64,000 nucleotides of DNA from Todiramphus chloris collaris (lineage: Eukaryota > Chordata > Aves > Coraciiformes > Alcedinidae): NCBI GenBank assembly GCA_025345505.1, contig JANVCC010000040.1, positions 8,958,023-9,022,022 of the forward strand, in the 5' to 3' direction. Under the pieces are notes generated by a model, which worked only from the letters and a program-made list of their open reading frames with translations, did no database searches and had not been told where the DNA came from. Both the position numbers and the translations under genes were made by a program. Below, in pieces: positions 12,276 through 26,100 of the stretch (the stretch's first letter is position 1; each line of letters opens with the position of its first letter).

Positions 12276-13050
12276 CCATGAGAAGGTTTCTGCTCCCACA
12301 TCAGAGAATAAAGTAGGGGACTGCCAAGGAGACCAGAAGAGTGTAAAGGAAAAGCTGTCTTCCATATTAACAGATGGGAAGGAGATAGATGAGGGAAGCT
12401 ACATGCTGGTCTAGGAACTAGCGTGAAAGGAGAAGATGTTCTCCAGCAAGAAAGGAGAAAGTTCTCCACTATCAACTGAGGAGGTAGGAAAGAAGCCTGG
12501 GAGCTTTCCTGTATTGGGATGTGGGTGTTGCTGTATCCATCCCCAAAGACTGTGAGGAAGGCACTCTTCCTCCTCTTCTGAGCATTTCAAGTGATAGGAA
12601 ATTCAAGTGAGGGGAATTTCACATCCACAATTGGCTTTTAAAGTATCGAGGGGAGGAACTCATTGAGAGTCTCATTCTCTGCACCTGGATGGCAGAGAGG
12701 ACTCATCCCCTGCTTCTTAATATGATGCCCAGAAATGAGGTCATATACTTTTGCTGACCATTTTAAATACAGCTGTGAGTACTGTTCCATATGACATTTG
12801 TCAAATATGGTTCATTAAACTAACTTGTAAATGTTGTCTTTTCTCTCCAAGAAAATATCAGCTGGGTTAATTCCATTTTCCCAGACAGACACATTAGGTT
12901 ATTTGTTTAATAACACAGAAAAGGGTCACGTTTATTCATTTTTTACTGCTCTATCGGAGCGCTGAACTCAGAATACAGCTCTAGTTCTAAATTTGATTTT
13001 AAGTACAGTTCCTAAATACCAAGTAACCACAATAAAAACATCTAGGACTG

Positions 13051-13102
13051 AAAGAAGAAAAGAAAAGAAAAGAAAAGAAAAGAAAAGAAAAGAAAAGAAA
13101 AG
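13051..13102. repeat. (AAAAG)n microsatellite
   Basis: About ten tandem AAAAG pentamers forming a pure purine strand. The Lys/Arg-Glu and Phe-Leu-Ser open frames across it are repeat artefacts. Confidence 0.95.
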
Positions 13103-16100
13103 GAGTTTTATTAATTTTAATATCAGAGAACAAGCACATATGCACACAAATACCCCCCGCTGCATTCTCCCCTTGCTGTGCATGGAAGCTAATGAAAGCT
13201 ACAAAGCTACATGCCTGCAGGAGGGCAAAATATAACACAATAAAAACAATAAATAGAAGAAATCCAAACAGAAGCCCTGTGGATTTAGATGTAATTCCAT
13301 ACCTAAACACCTTGCTCCACCTTCCCTTCTATACTGGACTGTACCATTCCTCTGATGGTGGTCCAGGGTAAGTGTTAACATCTAGTACCTCTCTACTGTG
13401 CACAGTCTTCCCTATCAAAATGTTGGGTTCGGTGACAGATGAGGTTTATGTAACTTCCACCTGGCAAGGTGAACAAAAACTTTCTCCTTTCTTACTTAGA
13501 TTAACAGAGTTCTGTGCAGTTTATTCCATAGGCGCCTTTTCTCTTAGGCTTTTAACAACAGAGAATTTGTCTTCACTGCACAGACATTAAAGATCTTGCA
13601 CCTTCTTAAATCTCATGGTTAAGAGATTTCCCCAGTGTGCTTACAGAGATCTATTGTCATTCAGCTATACACAGTTCCACTTGACTCACGGATTTCACGC
13701 CAGACATTGCTGCATTTCAGCACTGTCATTCACAAACCTCATTACCTGCTATGTGTTTGAGGATTTTTATGCACAAGGAACTACATCAGTGCTTACCAGT
13801 TTTGCGTAGCTACTACTTTATTGATCCTACTGGAGATCAGACCAATTTAGTCCCCTCTTGATCATTTCAAGTCACGAATAGCCAGTCCAGGCTGGTAAAG
13901 AGCAGCAGAACTTTGTTTCCACCAAAATGTAGGTGGAATTTTACCCATTATAAATATATAGCTCATCTCTGTAAAACACACTTGTTAGCACAGCATGCCA
14001 GGCTTAGTCCTTTGGTGACTTCAGCATGGTTGACTTCACATAGTATGAAGCAGGCTGATATGCTTGCCAGTCAAAGACCTGAATGAAAAATTACAGAAAA
14101 ATTGTTTATGAAGTAAGTAATTACATTCTTACTTGTAGCATTTGTGTCAGAAAAGTGTCTTCATTTATTTAATTACTTCATAATCCCATATTGAAACATA
14201 ACTAATCTTTCTTGATCCGGTAAAACACAGGCTTCCTGTTTAATCCTGATAACAATCTCTATCGCTCAGCAGCTGCAGCATTTCACCTCCACACTGTTTA
14301 TCATCCATGACTAGAATTGAAACACTCTTGTCGGCTGTTTCTTAACTATGGACTGTGCTACAAATTGCTTCTAATTCTGATCCAAGAATATAAGATTAGA
14401 AATATCTCTACAGTGAAAGATTAAATGCTTTGGTATTTTGGATATGAAAATCTCTTTTGTTCCAAGTTAGGAAAACTACTGAAGAGCTAGAAAACATTTT
14501 TATCATGCTTGCAGCTGTAAAAAAATGATGCAGTATTGATTTTGGATATTATCTGATAGTTCACTTCAGCTGTCTAAGTCATTTGATTAGAAGTTGTAAT
14601 TAAAACCATGCCCTGCCAGCTTCTCCGTGCTGTAGCCTATCTAGGTTCCTTCTGCAAGCAGAACCTTCTGGTGCAGAAAGCGTTTCATACACACAAGAAT
14701 CAAGGGCCTGATTTCAGCCCCAGATAAACTCCCCATGCAGAGGAATGTTAGACTTGTCTTAATAGGGCACTTTGGGACTTCCAGTTCATAACAAAAGCCT
14801 TCAGCACCAGCCTTGCAGGCAACATAACTGAAGCACATTCACTTCCCCCTAGACCAAAACAAGGATGCCTGGAGAACCAAGTCAGCCATTCCTGTTTCCC
14901 TAAAGCTACACTGAACTTGTCCCACATCATAGCCAGCAGCCAGCAGCTGTGTACCCAGTAAGGTAAAGTCAGTACCAATAGCATATAAGCATTGTTATAT
15001 AAACGATTTTACTTCCTTCAGTTATATTTGGCAGCAAGAATCACTTTTTCACCTTCTTGATTGCTTCCATACTTCTTGAGGCAGTGGCTGCAGCCTTCGT
15101 AACAGTCTTGAAAATCTTCTGTGGACTTTTGATGGATTTTCCCCTCCTCTTGTGAGGCACAATTCCACTGACTTCATTTTTTTAAAACATTCACTCAAGA
15201 AAGAAAATCTTTACAGTAAAAAAATGTTTAAAGTGCATTTCTGTACTTTATTGTGTCCCAGTCTTTCACTACTGGATTAGGAAAATTCAATTCTTGTAAT
15301 TTAACTGGATTTAAAAATAGATCACTAAAAAGGTACATGCAGTGGGACAGACCTTTATTTAACATCCCTTTGTATCTTCCGTATACCGTTGTATCGTTTT
15401 AATAGACAGGGGTTTTATTTCCTCCTGTGATTCTCAGAACTGCAGATTCAGCTTTGTTGGCTCTGCTGGGCAATTGTGCAGAAAAAAATCAGTTTAACCT
15501 GTGCAGTAAGTGATTGTTGGCTTATAGAAAGTTCCTGGAGACATTTGTCTGTTTTACAACAGGTTCCTCTTCTTTAAAAATACTAAATATACAGGTTCTG
15601 ATTCGACCTCTTTATTCATCTCTGCACCCAGCGCCTGCTCTATGTAAGGCAGACATATTTTCTTGCAACTGTGCCTGGAATTTTGCAAGAATTTGCTGAA
15701 TGCTTGCAGCCAGAAGTGCTTCGAGTACATCACATGGCAGGAAAATTATGGATTTCTAGAAGGCAAAGTGGCACCAGCTAATTTGGAGACAGTGCAGTTG
15801 GTGCAGTCCCCTGTGTTCCCATCCTTCGGCAGCACTTACACCCAATGTCAGTGATTTGAGCGTAAGAGAAAACATCCATTGAGCTGGAAAGATCCAACAT
15901 GTCCTGCAATCTATTTGCTCTCAGGTATTAGTTGTAATATCCCAGATTAAAGTGAAAGGAAATACTGGCAAGCCCAGGGCAAAGAAAAGGCTGAACACAG
16001 TTTATGGTAGAGAGGTGTAAGAAACAAAGCAACTCAAGCAAAAGAACATTAAAAACAATGAAAAAATAAAGTGACTTGTCACCTACAGAAGTTGGAAGTG

Positions 16101-18001
16101 GATTTTAAGACTCAGTTTTTCCCACCTTGCAAAGCTGCCTTGTCCACGGGTGTCTAGAAGAGAAAATTCATTTAAAATTGAAAAGACTTGTGCTCACATA
16201 AAACATATCATCAAATACAAGGTTACATTTCGACTGAAAGATGAGTTTGGGGCAGGTAGTCATGATGTTCTGAGGCTAATCCTCAATTTTCTCTGTCAGA
16301 AGGCAAAAGAAACAAGTCCTTCTGAATGATGCCTCAGAGCAGAAACCTTTCCTAGCCAGTGTGGATTGTTTTCTGAAGGAAGTTATTGACTCCAGAAAGA
16401 GCCTACAAATCCAGAGGCACACAAAGTAAAAGCTGGGCCTTGTGATTGCAGTCCTCAGGACCTGCAGGCTAACATAAAAAAATAACTTTACCCAAATGAA
16501 TCAGTCTGTTCAGGTCACATCAGAACATTCATCAATTTAAAGACTAAGTGTTTAATGGGAAGATAATCCCTGCATATCTGAAATACGGTTTCACTTTCTT
16601 ATCTTTTTTGTGAGTACGGTGATCATGACAAAAGTAATTTTATGGTCTTTCACGAAGTATCTTGTAAAATGGCAACCTGATTTTATAGTGGCTTTTATTA
16701 CTACTGGAACTTTTACTGGGAATTGCATCACAAAAATTGGTTAACATAAATATTGCAGTGAAGAACTCTCACCATTTAATGCCAGAGTTAACTCTGCCAA
16801 TGCAGCTTTCGTTTTCAGATGGAAAAGGTCATTAGAATTAAATTTGTCCTCGGACTTTATACTTAGCTGGAATGAAACAGTGGTATGAAGTTTTGTAGCT
16901 CTCTTCAGCCTGGAAACTACCATCCCAAGATTTGCCACTGTCAAGCGGTCTCGGAGAGTTGCCTTAAGCCCTTTCTATAATATATGAACAGAAACAGAGA
17001 TCTGGAGATGAACATGTGGAATATTGAATGGGTTTGTTCAATATTTACCACAGTAAAATCCCATTTGGAACATCCATGAGACACCACAGCACCAAACAAT
17101 AATAGGCAAATTCGAGAAATCAAATTTCATGGAAGATGGAGCATCATTAATGGATGAATTGCAAAAATTAAATCTGCATCCATATAAATGTTAAAGAAGT
17201 CTCCAGTGTGCTTGTCCTTTCCCCATGTTTTCCTTTTCTTTCTTTTAATCTCTCTCAATTTTGCCCATTTTTGGTGCTTTTTTTCTTTTCTCTCTCACAC
17301 AATCCTAGGCAGTCTTCACATTTTCAGCTCTTTATGGTTCTTTATGATCCTTTCTTCCATTCTTTCCTTTCTCCTTTCATTTACTTCACTCTTCCACCCC
17401 CCTGTTCTCTAGCTCATAGTAAGATCCTTACAAAAGCAGCTGTTTTCCTGGAGATTATGAAGCCAGTTAGGAAGCAGTGCTGCCTGATGGACAGAGTCCC
17501 AAAACATCTTGCAGCTTCAGCGGCCAAGCCTGGCATCAGCCCAGTTACATATGGTTAACATCAGATTTGAATTTGCTGAGTAGCGTGAAAACAACAAAAA
17601 CTGAGGATTTGTTGTACCAAACAATCTTCTGGCTCTCACTAAACCCTTTTTCATTAATGAAAATAAAACAAAAGTATTGATGTCTATAGATGAGGACAAT
17701 AAACATGAGCCACAGAGGAGCCATAACAGTTTGCATACTCATAAACCCTTCTCAGTCTTTGTGGCTTCAGTGCTTTCCTATGGGGGATAATGTTAAGAAT
17801 GTGCTAGAATGCAATACTCTCAGATAATGTAGAGAAACAATTTTCTTTCTCCCTGCCGCTACATTTTAGGCGTGAAGCTTAAGCTCTCTAGGGAAGCTGA
17901 TGATTCGCTTTGCCAATAACTTGAACCCTCATAGAAAACCAAACACTATTTTACACAAACACCAAATCCCTGGAAGTCAATATGCTTAAGATGAAGAGTT
18001 T

Positions 18002-18024
18002 GGGGGGGGGGGGGGGGGGGGGGG
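18002..18024. repeat. poly(G) run of 23
   Basis: Twenty-three uninterrupted G residues followed by A and GGG. Such a run can form intramolecular G-quadruplexes in many registers and is prone to length change and sequencing error, so the exact length is uncertain. Confidence 0.95.
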
Positions 18025-21000
18025 AGGGAAGGCCTTAGGTGTGGCAGTAGCTAAAAGAGAGGTAAGAAGTACACAACTTAGTCAAGATCAGTCTCTGCTA
18101 GCACCCAGGGGAGCTGTAAGAAATCAGAGGAGTGTGGACCCTGTGACTGAAAAAAAATTTGGCCATGCGCTCAGATCTGCTACAAACCTTTATTGCTGTC
18201 TCTGCCCCAGCACAGTCATTGCTCAAGCATGGCAGTGGCAGACCTTGATCTAGCTAAACAGTCCTGCTGCTATAAACAATCAGTTCAGTCAGTGTACTTC
18301 AGGCAGGTCCTTGCAGCAGGGACAGTATTCTGCAAAGGACTGTGTGGTGGTCAGAAAATGTACAAAAATTTAGGAAGAATTCTCAACATATTCCTCTGCT
18401 TTAAGCAATTACTGAATTGTCTATGATAACAGGATTACAAAACCAAAGCAAAATAACCCCCAAACCATGAAAACACTCTTAGGGTCAGGAATGGTAAAGG
18501 AGGAGAATGCCTTATGCACAGTGACAGTCTCTAGAAATGTGGAGGATGCAAAACTTCCCCTCGTGTCAGCAGGGATGGAGACTGGCAGAAAGGCAGGCAG
18601 ACAGACAGCAGCCTTATTTCTCACAGTAAGCGGTTCTGAAGTGCTTGATGTGTTTTCAGTTAACTTTGGCCAAATTCGAAACTGTATTAAAGGAATCTAA
18701 GTAGCACTTCACTCTGCATAGCAATGAAAAACGAGTGTTAAGTTTCTAAATGCAGAGTACAAAAAGAATAGAAGAATTTGTCGAGTTCTAATGCAGCTCA
18801 AAGTCTTGCAATTCCAAGGTGTGTGGGAGGAAATGAATCCACCAAAGGAAGGCACCAGCTCACAAGTGGGAACAAAGCTCTGGCAGAGAAACTGCAGAAG
18901 ACCCAGAATTCATCCCAGATAAAGCAATCAAAATCTGCCAAGCAAAATGCATGCTACAGTGAAATTTATGGAAAGTGGGCAGTGCTTTGATTCCATAGGG
19001 AGTAGAAAGAATCTGCTAATATTTCAAGAAAGCATGTATGGGGCTAGGAACATACAGAACCAAATGTCAAAGTCCACACAAAAAGTAGGATGCAGGGTGT
19101 GACACTGTGACATGTATCTGAGCCAAAATTTTGCCAGTGCCTGGAAAGAAATGCAGTAATGGCAAAGGATTACAGAGTTTCACATGCCCGACAAGAGCAT
19201 GTGCTGCATCAAAAGCCAAGACAGTGTCATTAGCAGCTCAGAAAAATTCTTCATAGAAGCAGCACATGACACTGCAGCAGAAGATGGACTATCTGCCTGA
19301 GAGGAGCTGAGATGTATTAATTTTAGGTGGGATTGTGGTGCACAAGCCAATGGAATGCCAAAAGTGTTCTTAGGAGGGAAAAAAACAAATAAACACAAAT
19401 AAAACAAAAAAAAAACCCCAACCCAACTACACATTTGTGTTTCATATTACTTTTGAAACCTGAAAGTTACAACAGAGATGGAATTTGACTTTGCAGGTAT
19501 CATAGTTTGATCTGGACAGTTCTGTTTTCAGGTAAGAGAGATAAATTGCACATGTAAGTACAGGTTAGCCCAGTTGAAATCCAGATGGTGTGCCTCACAT
19601 AACACAAGCTCCCCACACCAATATCTATAGGGCTGATGCAATAGGAGCAGTGCTACTCTGTCTGGACCCGTTTTTGTTTTGTAAATCTATCTTGACGACA
19701 ATGGTGTCAAACTGTAGTCAGCTTTGAAGTCTGCGGCTCTATGATAGAGTAAACAGAGTTGGTCATAGGTATTTTTTCAGAAGCTTGTCAGTTGTCTTAC
19801 TCTGAAGACCATTATGTCTGCAAAAACCTAACAGTAATATGCTCAGGTAGAAAAGGAATTTTTCACTTCAGTCAAAGGTTTACTATTTTTCTTAAGTATT
19901 CTGGGATCCTAAATTCAGCTCCAACTAAGTATAGACAACTTACTGCCACTGCTAGAGGATCTGGCAAATAACCTGTGGAGAAGATTATTTTTCTCATCTA
20001 GAAGCACAGGACTCTTGGTTGCACGCACACACGGGAACATTTGACAGAAGGGCAACCGAGCAAAGTGCAGAGCTTGATTATATACATGTTTTTCTAAATC
20101 CAGTTCACGAAACCAGCCCGTCTGACCTCAGATGAAGTAAAAACTGCAAGTGCCAAAGCTACAGCCGAGATCCCCCTGAAGAAAGAAATGAATACTATTA
20201 GCACAAGTCAGGTCTGCATGCTCCTGGCCCATATACCTTTTTTAATGAGATTATTAAATTGTTAAAGGGGCATAGACAGCGATCCCCCGAGGCTTCATAG
20301 AAAAATGTGTGAAGATATACACAAAGGTGACTTTAGACATTGAAAAGTCTCAGAAAGGTCTGAAGTCTGGCCTCAAATGAAGCATGAGCTATTAAATATT
20401 GTCACCTAGGCCAGTGACAGAGACCACGCTGAGTGAAGGAGCACACTGAGAGACAATCACCAGCACACTGATGCCACATAAAAAGAATTGCCTCTCCACT
20501 GCTGTCCTCCCCAGTAGAAGGATTTAACACCAATGACTAGAAACAACTATGTAATAGTTACATTTTTCTCTGTCCCCTTCAGCAGCTTTCTTACAAGATG
20601 CTTCAAGTAAATAGATAAGTATATGTCTCAGTTTACTTTTCTAGATATGTAAATATCTACAAGCTCTATGGGCTGCTTAGTATGGGTGATTTTAAACCAT
20701 TAGTTTAAAATGTGGCTTCAGACTCCTGATCAATGTTTCTTATCACTCAGAGTCCAAAGGGTTTCTGGGAGAAAGTGTCAAAAAAGCAGAGAACGTGCTC
20801 AGACAGAGTGGAATTGTTTCCAAACTTCACATTCAAGTTAAAAAATAGTTTTAGCAAAACATAGGCCATCACTTGCTGACATTTTATTCAACAGAAAACT
20901 GAAAACCTGTTACCTGGATGTTCAAAAACTAAAGCTACACTTATCAGAGACACAGAGCTAAAAGCTCACAAGAAGAAGGTGTAAAACCAGTGGCATGGCT

Positions 21001-22257
21001 CGGGACCCACATTTATGCCACAGCTCTCACTCAAGATTTCTCTGTCTCTGAATCCTAGAAAGAAAGACAAAAGGGCACCAACAGCTGACTCTTTCTGTCT
21101 TACTGTGATAATTCTCTTTTCCATATTAAGGATGAATGCAAACCTTTCTGTTCCCTGTGAAATACAAAGAGTGTATAATTAAGACCAGATGTTTACATCC
21201 TGGTTTGTGCCTAATAGATACACAGTGACAGGGAAGCACAATTCAGCAAGAGTGAAATGTTATTTAAGGTCATATGGGAAAGCATCAAGTAATGAATCAG
21301 ATAGAAAAAACACAACTCCCTCCCTCTTTAAAAAAATACAAGCCACCCTTTCAGATGGTGGGATATTTGTAACAGAGGGGCACTGCCCTCACAGCATTGG
21401 ACCATGTGTTGTCACAGAAATGTCATAACTTTCAGCCTTTATAAATAAAGATAAGGAATTAAATGCAATAAAATATAAGGAATGAGCAAAATTTCTGGTG
21501 AAATAAAGATGTTGAGGCTCGGATACCTTTCAAAAATCAATTTCCCTCTTATCCTGGGCCTAAATGTCTCCCCACTGAACATTTAAAGTTTATGCTCATG
21601 GTTTTAATTTCAGTATTCATTTTTATTAAATAAAGATTACATATTTTAGTTTTCTCGCAGAAGCAGTATAACAAGAGAAATATCATTTCTCTGTGTAACA
21701 GAAAAATTCATGGCAACTTGGTGAAAAGGGGTTTTGGAAATTTATGATGAGTAAACCAGGTTGTTTTGGTAGTTTTGCATTCATTGGTGAGAATGTGCCT
21801 GCTTTTACTGATACCTCTTGATAGAAGAATTCATTCAGTTATTTTCATGATTATTCAAAAACACTGAGAATTTTAACACAGGATGTCTAGAAGGCCAACT
21901 AGATTACAGCTAAAGGTTGGCCTTGGAAATGTTGGTCTGTCTGGAAAGGTTATTCTTAATGAATCCCAGACTGGTAAAAATATGAAGTATTTGTCAAATG
22001 GGGATGAATCCAGTTGCAGTGCCAGGTGGGGAGGAAGCAACTTTGCAGAGCAGCACTTAAGGATGCACTGTAGCCTGGGACTGGATATTGACCTTGCTCC
22101 ATTTGTAGTGGAACATAGGAACAGATTCCATCCGTAGTAGAGTTACAAGAGTTGCCAAATAGAAATGAACAGTTGAAGAAAGACCAGTAAACATGTTAGT
22201 CAAGCATGTGAGATACTGCCTGGTGAGAAACAAGTAGAAAGCAAGCAAAGTGTCAAT

Positions 22258-22420
22258 GTTTGGACTGTCTTATTTAACACTTTCACCAATTACCTGGCAA
22301 AACAAGTACGCAGCCCAGTACTGAAATTTGTACAGGACACAGAACAGGAAGAGATCAGGATAATGAAATACAGATAAATCACAATGCAAAGTTTTACACT
22401 AATGCAGGAAGAAAAAAAAT
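22258..22420 (+). pseudogene. decayed CR1/L3-like LINE reverse-transcriptase fragment
   Basis: Conceptual translation around 22,265-22,345 reads L-F-N-T-F-T-N-Y-L-A followed by V-L-K-F-V-Q-D-T. This aligns to the CR1/L3 reverse-transcriptase block LFNIFINDL...LSKFADDTKL, which contains the catalytic 'YADD/FADD'-type motif. Here the ADD is degraded to VQD and stops occur nearby, so the copy is long dead. Orientation is +, opposite to the younger CR1 copies in the window. Boundaries are approximate; the match rests on one short block, so moderate confidence only. Confidence 0.5.
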
Positions 22421-22929
22421 CAAAATCCTCAAGACAAAAATGTGCAGTATGTTGGTTAATTTTACACACATACACAAAAAAAAATCCCATGGCAAAATGA
22501 TATATAGCTTATATTCTCTACTCATTCAAACAACTCGTACACTTCCTAAATGCAAAGAACAGATTCTTGAAGAGCTTTTGATCAAAGTTGCTCACATCAG
22601 TCATAAGTGTTAACAACATGGGCACTAGATTCTTTGATGGAGACTAACAGAGCAGAAGCAAAAATAATTCATAGGAGATGTCAACAAATTAACACCTTGT
22701 CTGGATCCTGTCAGAAATTTTGAATTAAAATTCTATTTCAGATTTAGTTTAGTAAACTGTCTTATAGAATGAAGTATGAGATAATTAATTAATTCATATT
22801 CTCTAGGGCCCAATTTTTAGAGTTCTAAGACATCTAATAATTCCACGGAAGTGAAGAAAGGCTTGATATGGTAGCATACGTAATTACTCCAACACCTAGA
22901 CCTTCATTAATCACAGGAAAACCACTTCC

Positions 22930-23190
22930 CGCATTCTCTCTCACACTGGTGTAACAGGGGCTAGGGAAGAATAGAGACAGGAAGGACTGTGGCTTAATAA
23001 ATATAGGATGAATATAAAGTTGCCTAGCACTAAGATCTAATAGACTGTGCAGTGAACTCCCAAAGGAGACATTGCTTGAGACTCTTAAGAAGAGGATGAT
23101 TAAAGCATTGGTGACTGTACCCAGGGGAGCTATCCTGCAGTGGCAGAGAAATGGGCTAGAAGACAAAACAGGTAATTTCTAGCAACTTCA
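22930..23190 (+). mobile_element. old CR1/L3-like LINE 3' portion
   Basis: The order of words (an 'actcccaaaggagac' block, a 'aagaagaggatgattaaagcat' block, then 'gctatcctgcagtggcagagaaatggg' and 'ggaattccatcc') follows the 3' region of old amniote L3/CR1 elements, where the sequence encodes or follows the end of ORF2 and runs into the 3' UTR. Same strand and correct order relative to the reverse-transcriptase remnant at 22,258-22,420, so the two may be pieces of one ancient insertion of about 1 kb. Confidence 0.42.
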
Positions 23191-26100
23191 AGGCATGGAA
23201 TTCCATCCCCAGCAGCCATTCAGAAAACTCCAGAGAGGCAAGGTTATTTCCTATGTACATAAAATTTGTGTATGGGAATCAGAAACTCCTGTATTCAGCA
23301 TATAAATGTACACAGTTGTGTGATCTTAATACAGAATATAAATAAACAGTGACAGAGATGCTTAAGATATACACAAAGTAGCTGACAAGGTATTGCCCTC
23401 AATGTATCTGAATGCAAAATGGAATATGGTTGCTCTATATTACATTCCTTTCTGGTTTTAAGTTTTTTCCACATTCTTCAAGGATTGAAATTTTTTTGTA
23501 ATTTATTTACTCTTACCATTAAACAGAAGCAAGGGTGAATTCACATCTGATCCTTAATCCGAATGGACTTTCTTAGCAATTAAAATCTGTATTTAAAATA
23601 AAAAGTTTTAATATTGTGACATTCAAAAAGCAACCAAAGGTTTTCACTCATTATAAGTAGAAAGAGGAAATAATGTATTATTCAAGCTCCAGAACTTGCT
23701 TAATGCAAGATCAGTTTTGTTAAGTGTTGCTTAGCAATGGATTATGAGTGCAGATAGTGAATATTAATGCAGGATGGGTATAGCAGCAATTCCTGTGAAA
23801 GTACACTTTAAAAAGGGAGGGATTTTCCTTGTGGAACACAGACAAATAAATACCTGCAGAGTACCGTAAACAAAGGGAGCTCACATCTTTTTCACCTCTT
23901 GCATCATTTCTTGGTTGTCAAGGCACATAGCAGGGACCTAGATCATCTTTGTTGTTTTCCAGGTGTGTGCCAAAATGCTGAGTCTGCTCCCAAATCCTGA
24001 GGCAGGCAGTGAAACTTTACAATGGCACAGTATTAAGTCAAAGCAACAGGATCAAATTTTGGTAATAGTTTTCTTGAGGATGTGAAATTTTCTTGTGCTA
24101 TTTTGTATCCGCAATGCAATATATCAGGTTGTTTATATTCATTATATATCTAAGAGTTTAATCTTCTCATAGTGGTGTAGTTCTCCCTTATGATCAGACC
24201 TTACTGCTTGGGATTTGGGTGCTTTTGTTGTTGCAACAGAAGAAAGTACCCGTCACCTTATGCAGAAAAATCCTGTACCTTGTTTTATCCTATATTTTAT
24301 TTTTATATGGTCTGTAGAAGAGATAACAAGTGGCACCAGCTTTGGTCTGAGAATGATGGAGAACTGGAGAGAATAGAGGTGGAGGAGCCACAGAGCCATG
24401 GCTGATTCACACCTGAAATAGAAGTTCCAAGGTGGGTTTGCTTTGATTGAGATTCCTTGCACAAACTGGGTCTGCCTCAGCTGAAAACAGTCTGCCCTGA
24501 CAACACTTTAACAAAGCACTAACAGTGCTGCTTTGTTCTAAATATAGATCCCTCTATAGTTAAGGTTACAGTACACTTTATAACGTAGATTGCAACTTTT
24601 GACTACAGCTTTGGCAAACCCTAAAGATGGCAGAATGTCATTTTGACCTTTTACATGTGATACATTCTCTGTTGGTTTTATAGTACTTAATCAGATTTTT
24701 TTTATATGACGTCATCATTAAAAACACCTGCATGTCTATTCTAAACCCTGATTTTAATAACTAACATTTTGCTGTCACTTCACAGACTTGATCATATAGG
24801 ATGAAGCACACTAAGATCATTCTGGAAGTGATCAGATTTGCTAGCATCTGTCTACATGACTCTTTGGGGATTCTGATGTTATTTTGCTAAGTCTATCTTT
24901 CCTAAAGATGTGAATTTATAAGGAAGTACTTATATGACTCTCAATGATTATTGTCCAATTTATGTGAACAGGTTCTGCCCAGTAAAATAATAGCTTTTCA
25001 AGCCTATTTCTTCCTAATCCTCTACTTTCCATGCAGCTTGGGAAATCCTACTCACATGTTTTTCTCCCCTCAGACTCAGTTTTATTTACTACATCTCATT
25101 TTCTTTAAATGTGGCTTTAAATGAAGTACAGATCTGGTTTTGTGTATCTCTTTGGGGAACTGAGGAGAAAAATACAAGTGTATGTAGATGTGTGATTGTT
25201 AATCCTCAGACCACTTTCAACTAATAATTAGACTGTAAACTTTTCAAGACAAAGGCAGCCTCATAGTCTACATCTGTTAGAGCAATGGGATCCAGTAGCT
25301 GACTGCCATCTTCAGCCATAGCACTAAAAATAATTACTGGTGTTTATATTATAACATCAACCAGGGATTTCAGAGTTCATACATTAAATATGAGACAGTC
25401 CTTCCCTAATAGCAGAAGTTAGTTCAGCAAAGTGCTTAAACATAAATATGACCTTGTGTGTAAACTTAGAAGCAACTTCTCTTTCTTTATGTTGTGTGGT
25501 GGGGTTTTTTCCTTTTCTTTATTTCTCCCTGGTTTTTTTTTTTCTTTCAAGCTCTTGCTCCCCAACTTGGCAGGGTGTTTAAAAACCCAAAAGAAAAGCA
25601 CAGCAGTAAAAGAAACTCAGGAGAGATAACTTTGTAGCACCTTTGTTCTTTAGCAGGAGTGAGAATTACTTGCCTTTTTATTTTGAAAATATTTTACTAA
25701 GGTTGGGTATCAGAGAAGCATAATACAGTATCTTAACCCAACCATTAGTGGCTTCCTTCTTCCAAGTTCTGCTGCACAGCTATAATGTTAGGTAATTCAC
25801 ACTCAGAAATTCAATAAACACCTTCAGAGACAGCTTCAGAGAAACCTTATTCCTCAAGATCAAGATGGCCTGAATACTGAGGTCTCAGATAAGCAGCAGA
25901 AAACCTGCTGGCCTGTATTTCAGGCACTTTTCTTAATTGCTAAACGCTAGATAGCATTTATTTTCTCCTTTACTCTCATAATTTTACATATGGGTTTTTA
26001 TTTTTTTTTAGAAAGCTCTTTTCTTTCACTGTTACTTTAGATATTTGTCTTCTGTTGGAGTTCTTGCTTAGGTTATGTTTTTCCTTACGTCTCCTACCAT

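Larger units (their letters stand above)
12276..22257. other. AT-rich intergenic DNA upstream of SPOCK1, no gene recognised
   Basis: No reading frame longer than about 120 codons and no recognisable protein was seen. The interval contains an AAAAG microsatellite and a poly(G) run, listed separately. Pyrimidine-rich stretches near 17,210-17,420 generate spurious hydrophobic frames. Distal regulatory elements for SPOCK1 are possible but cannot be recognised without a cross-species alignment. Confidence 0.6.

Noticed and set aside
12993..13310. Lys/Arg-rich (+) and Phe/Ser-rich (-) frames near 13.1 kb
   Set aside because: Both are translations of the AAAAG microsatellite.
17188..17558. Phe/Leu/Ser-rich 74- and 116-codon frames suggesting membrane proteins
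   Set aside because: They come from a long pyrimidine-rich (TTTC/TTCC) tract and have no start context or family match.
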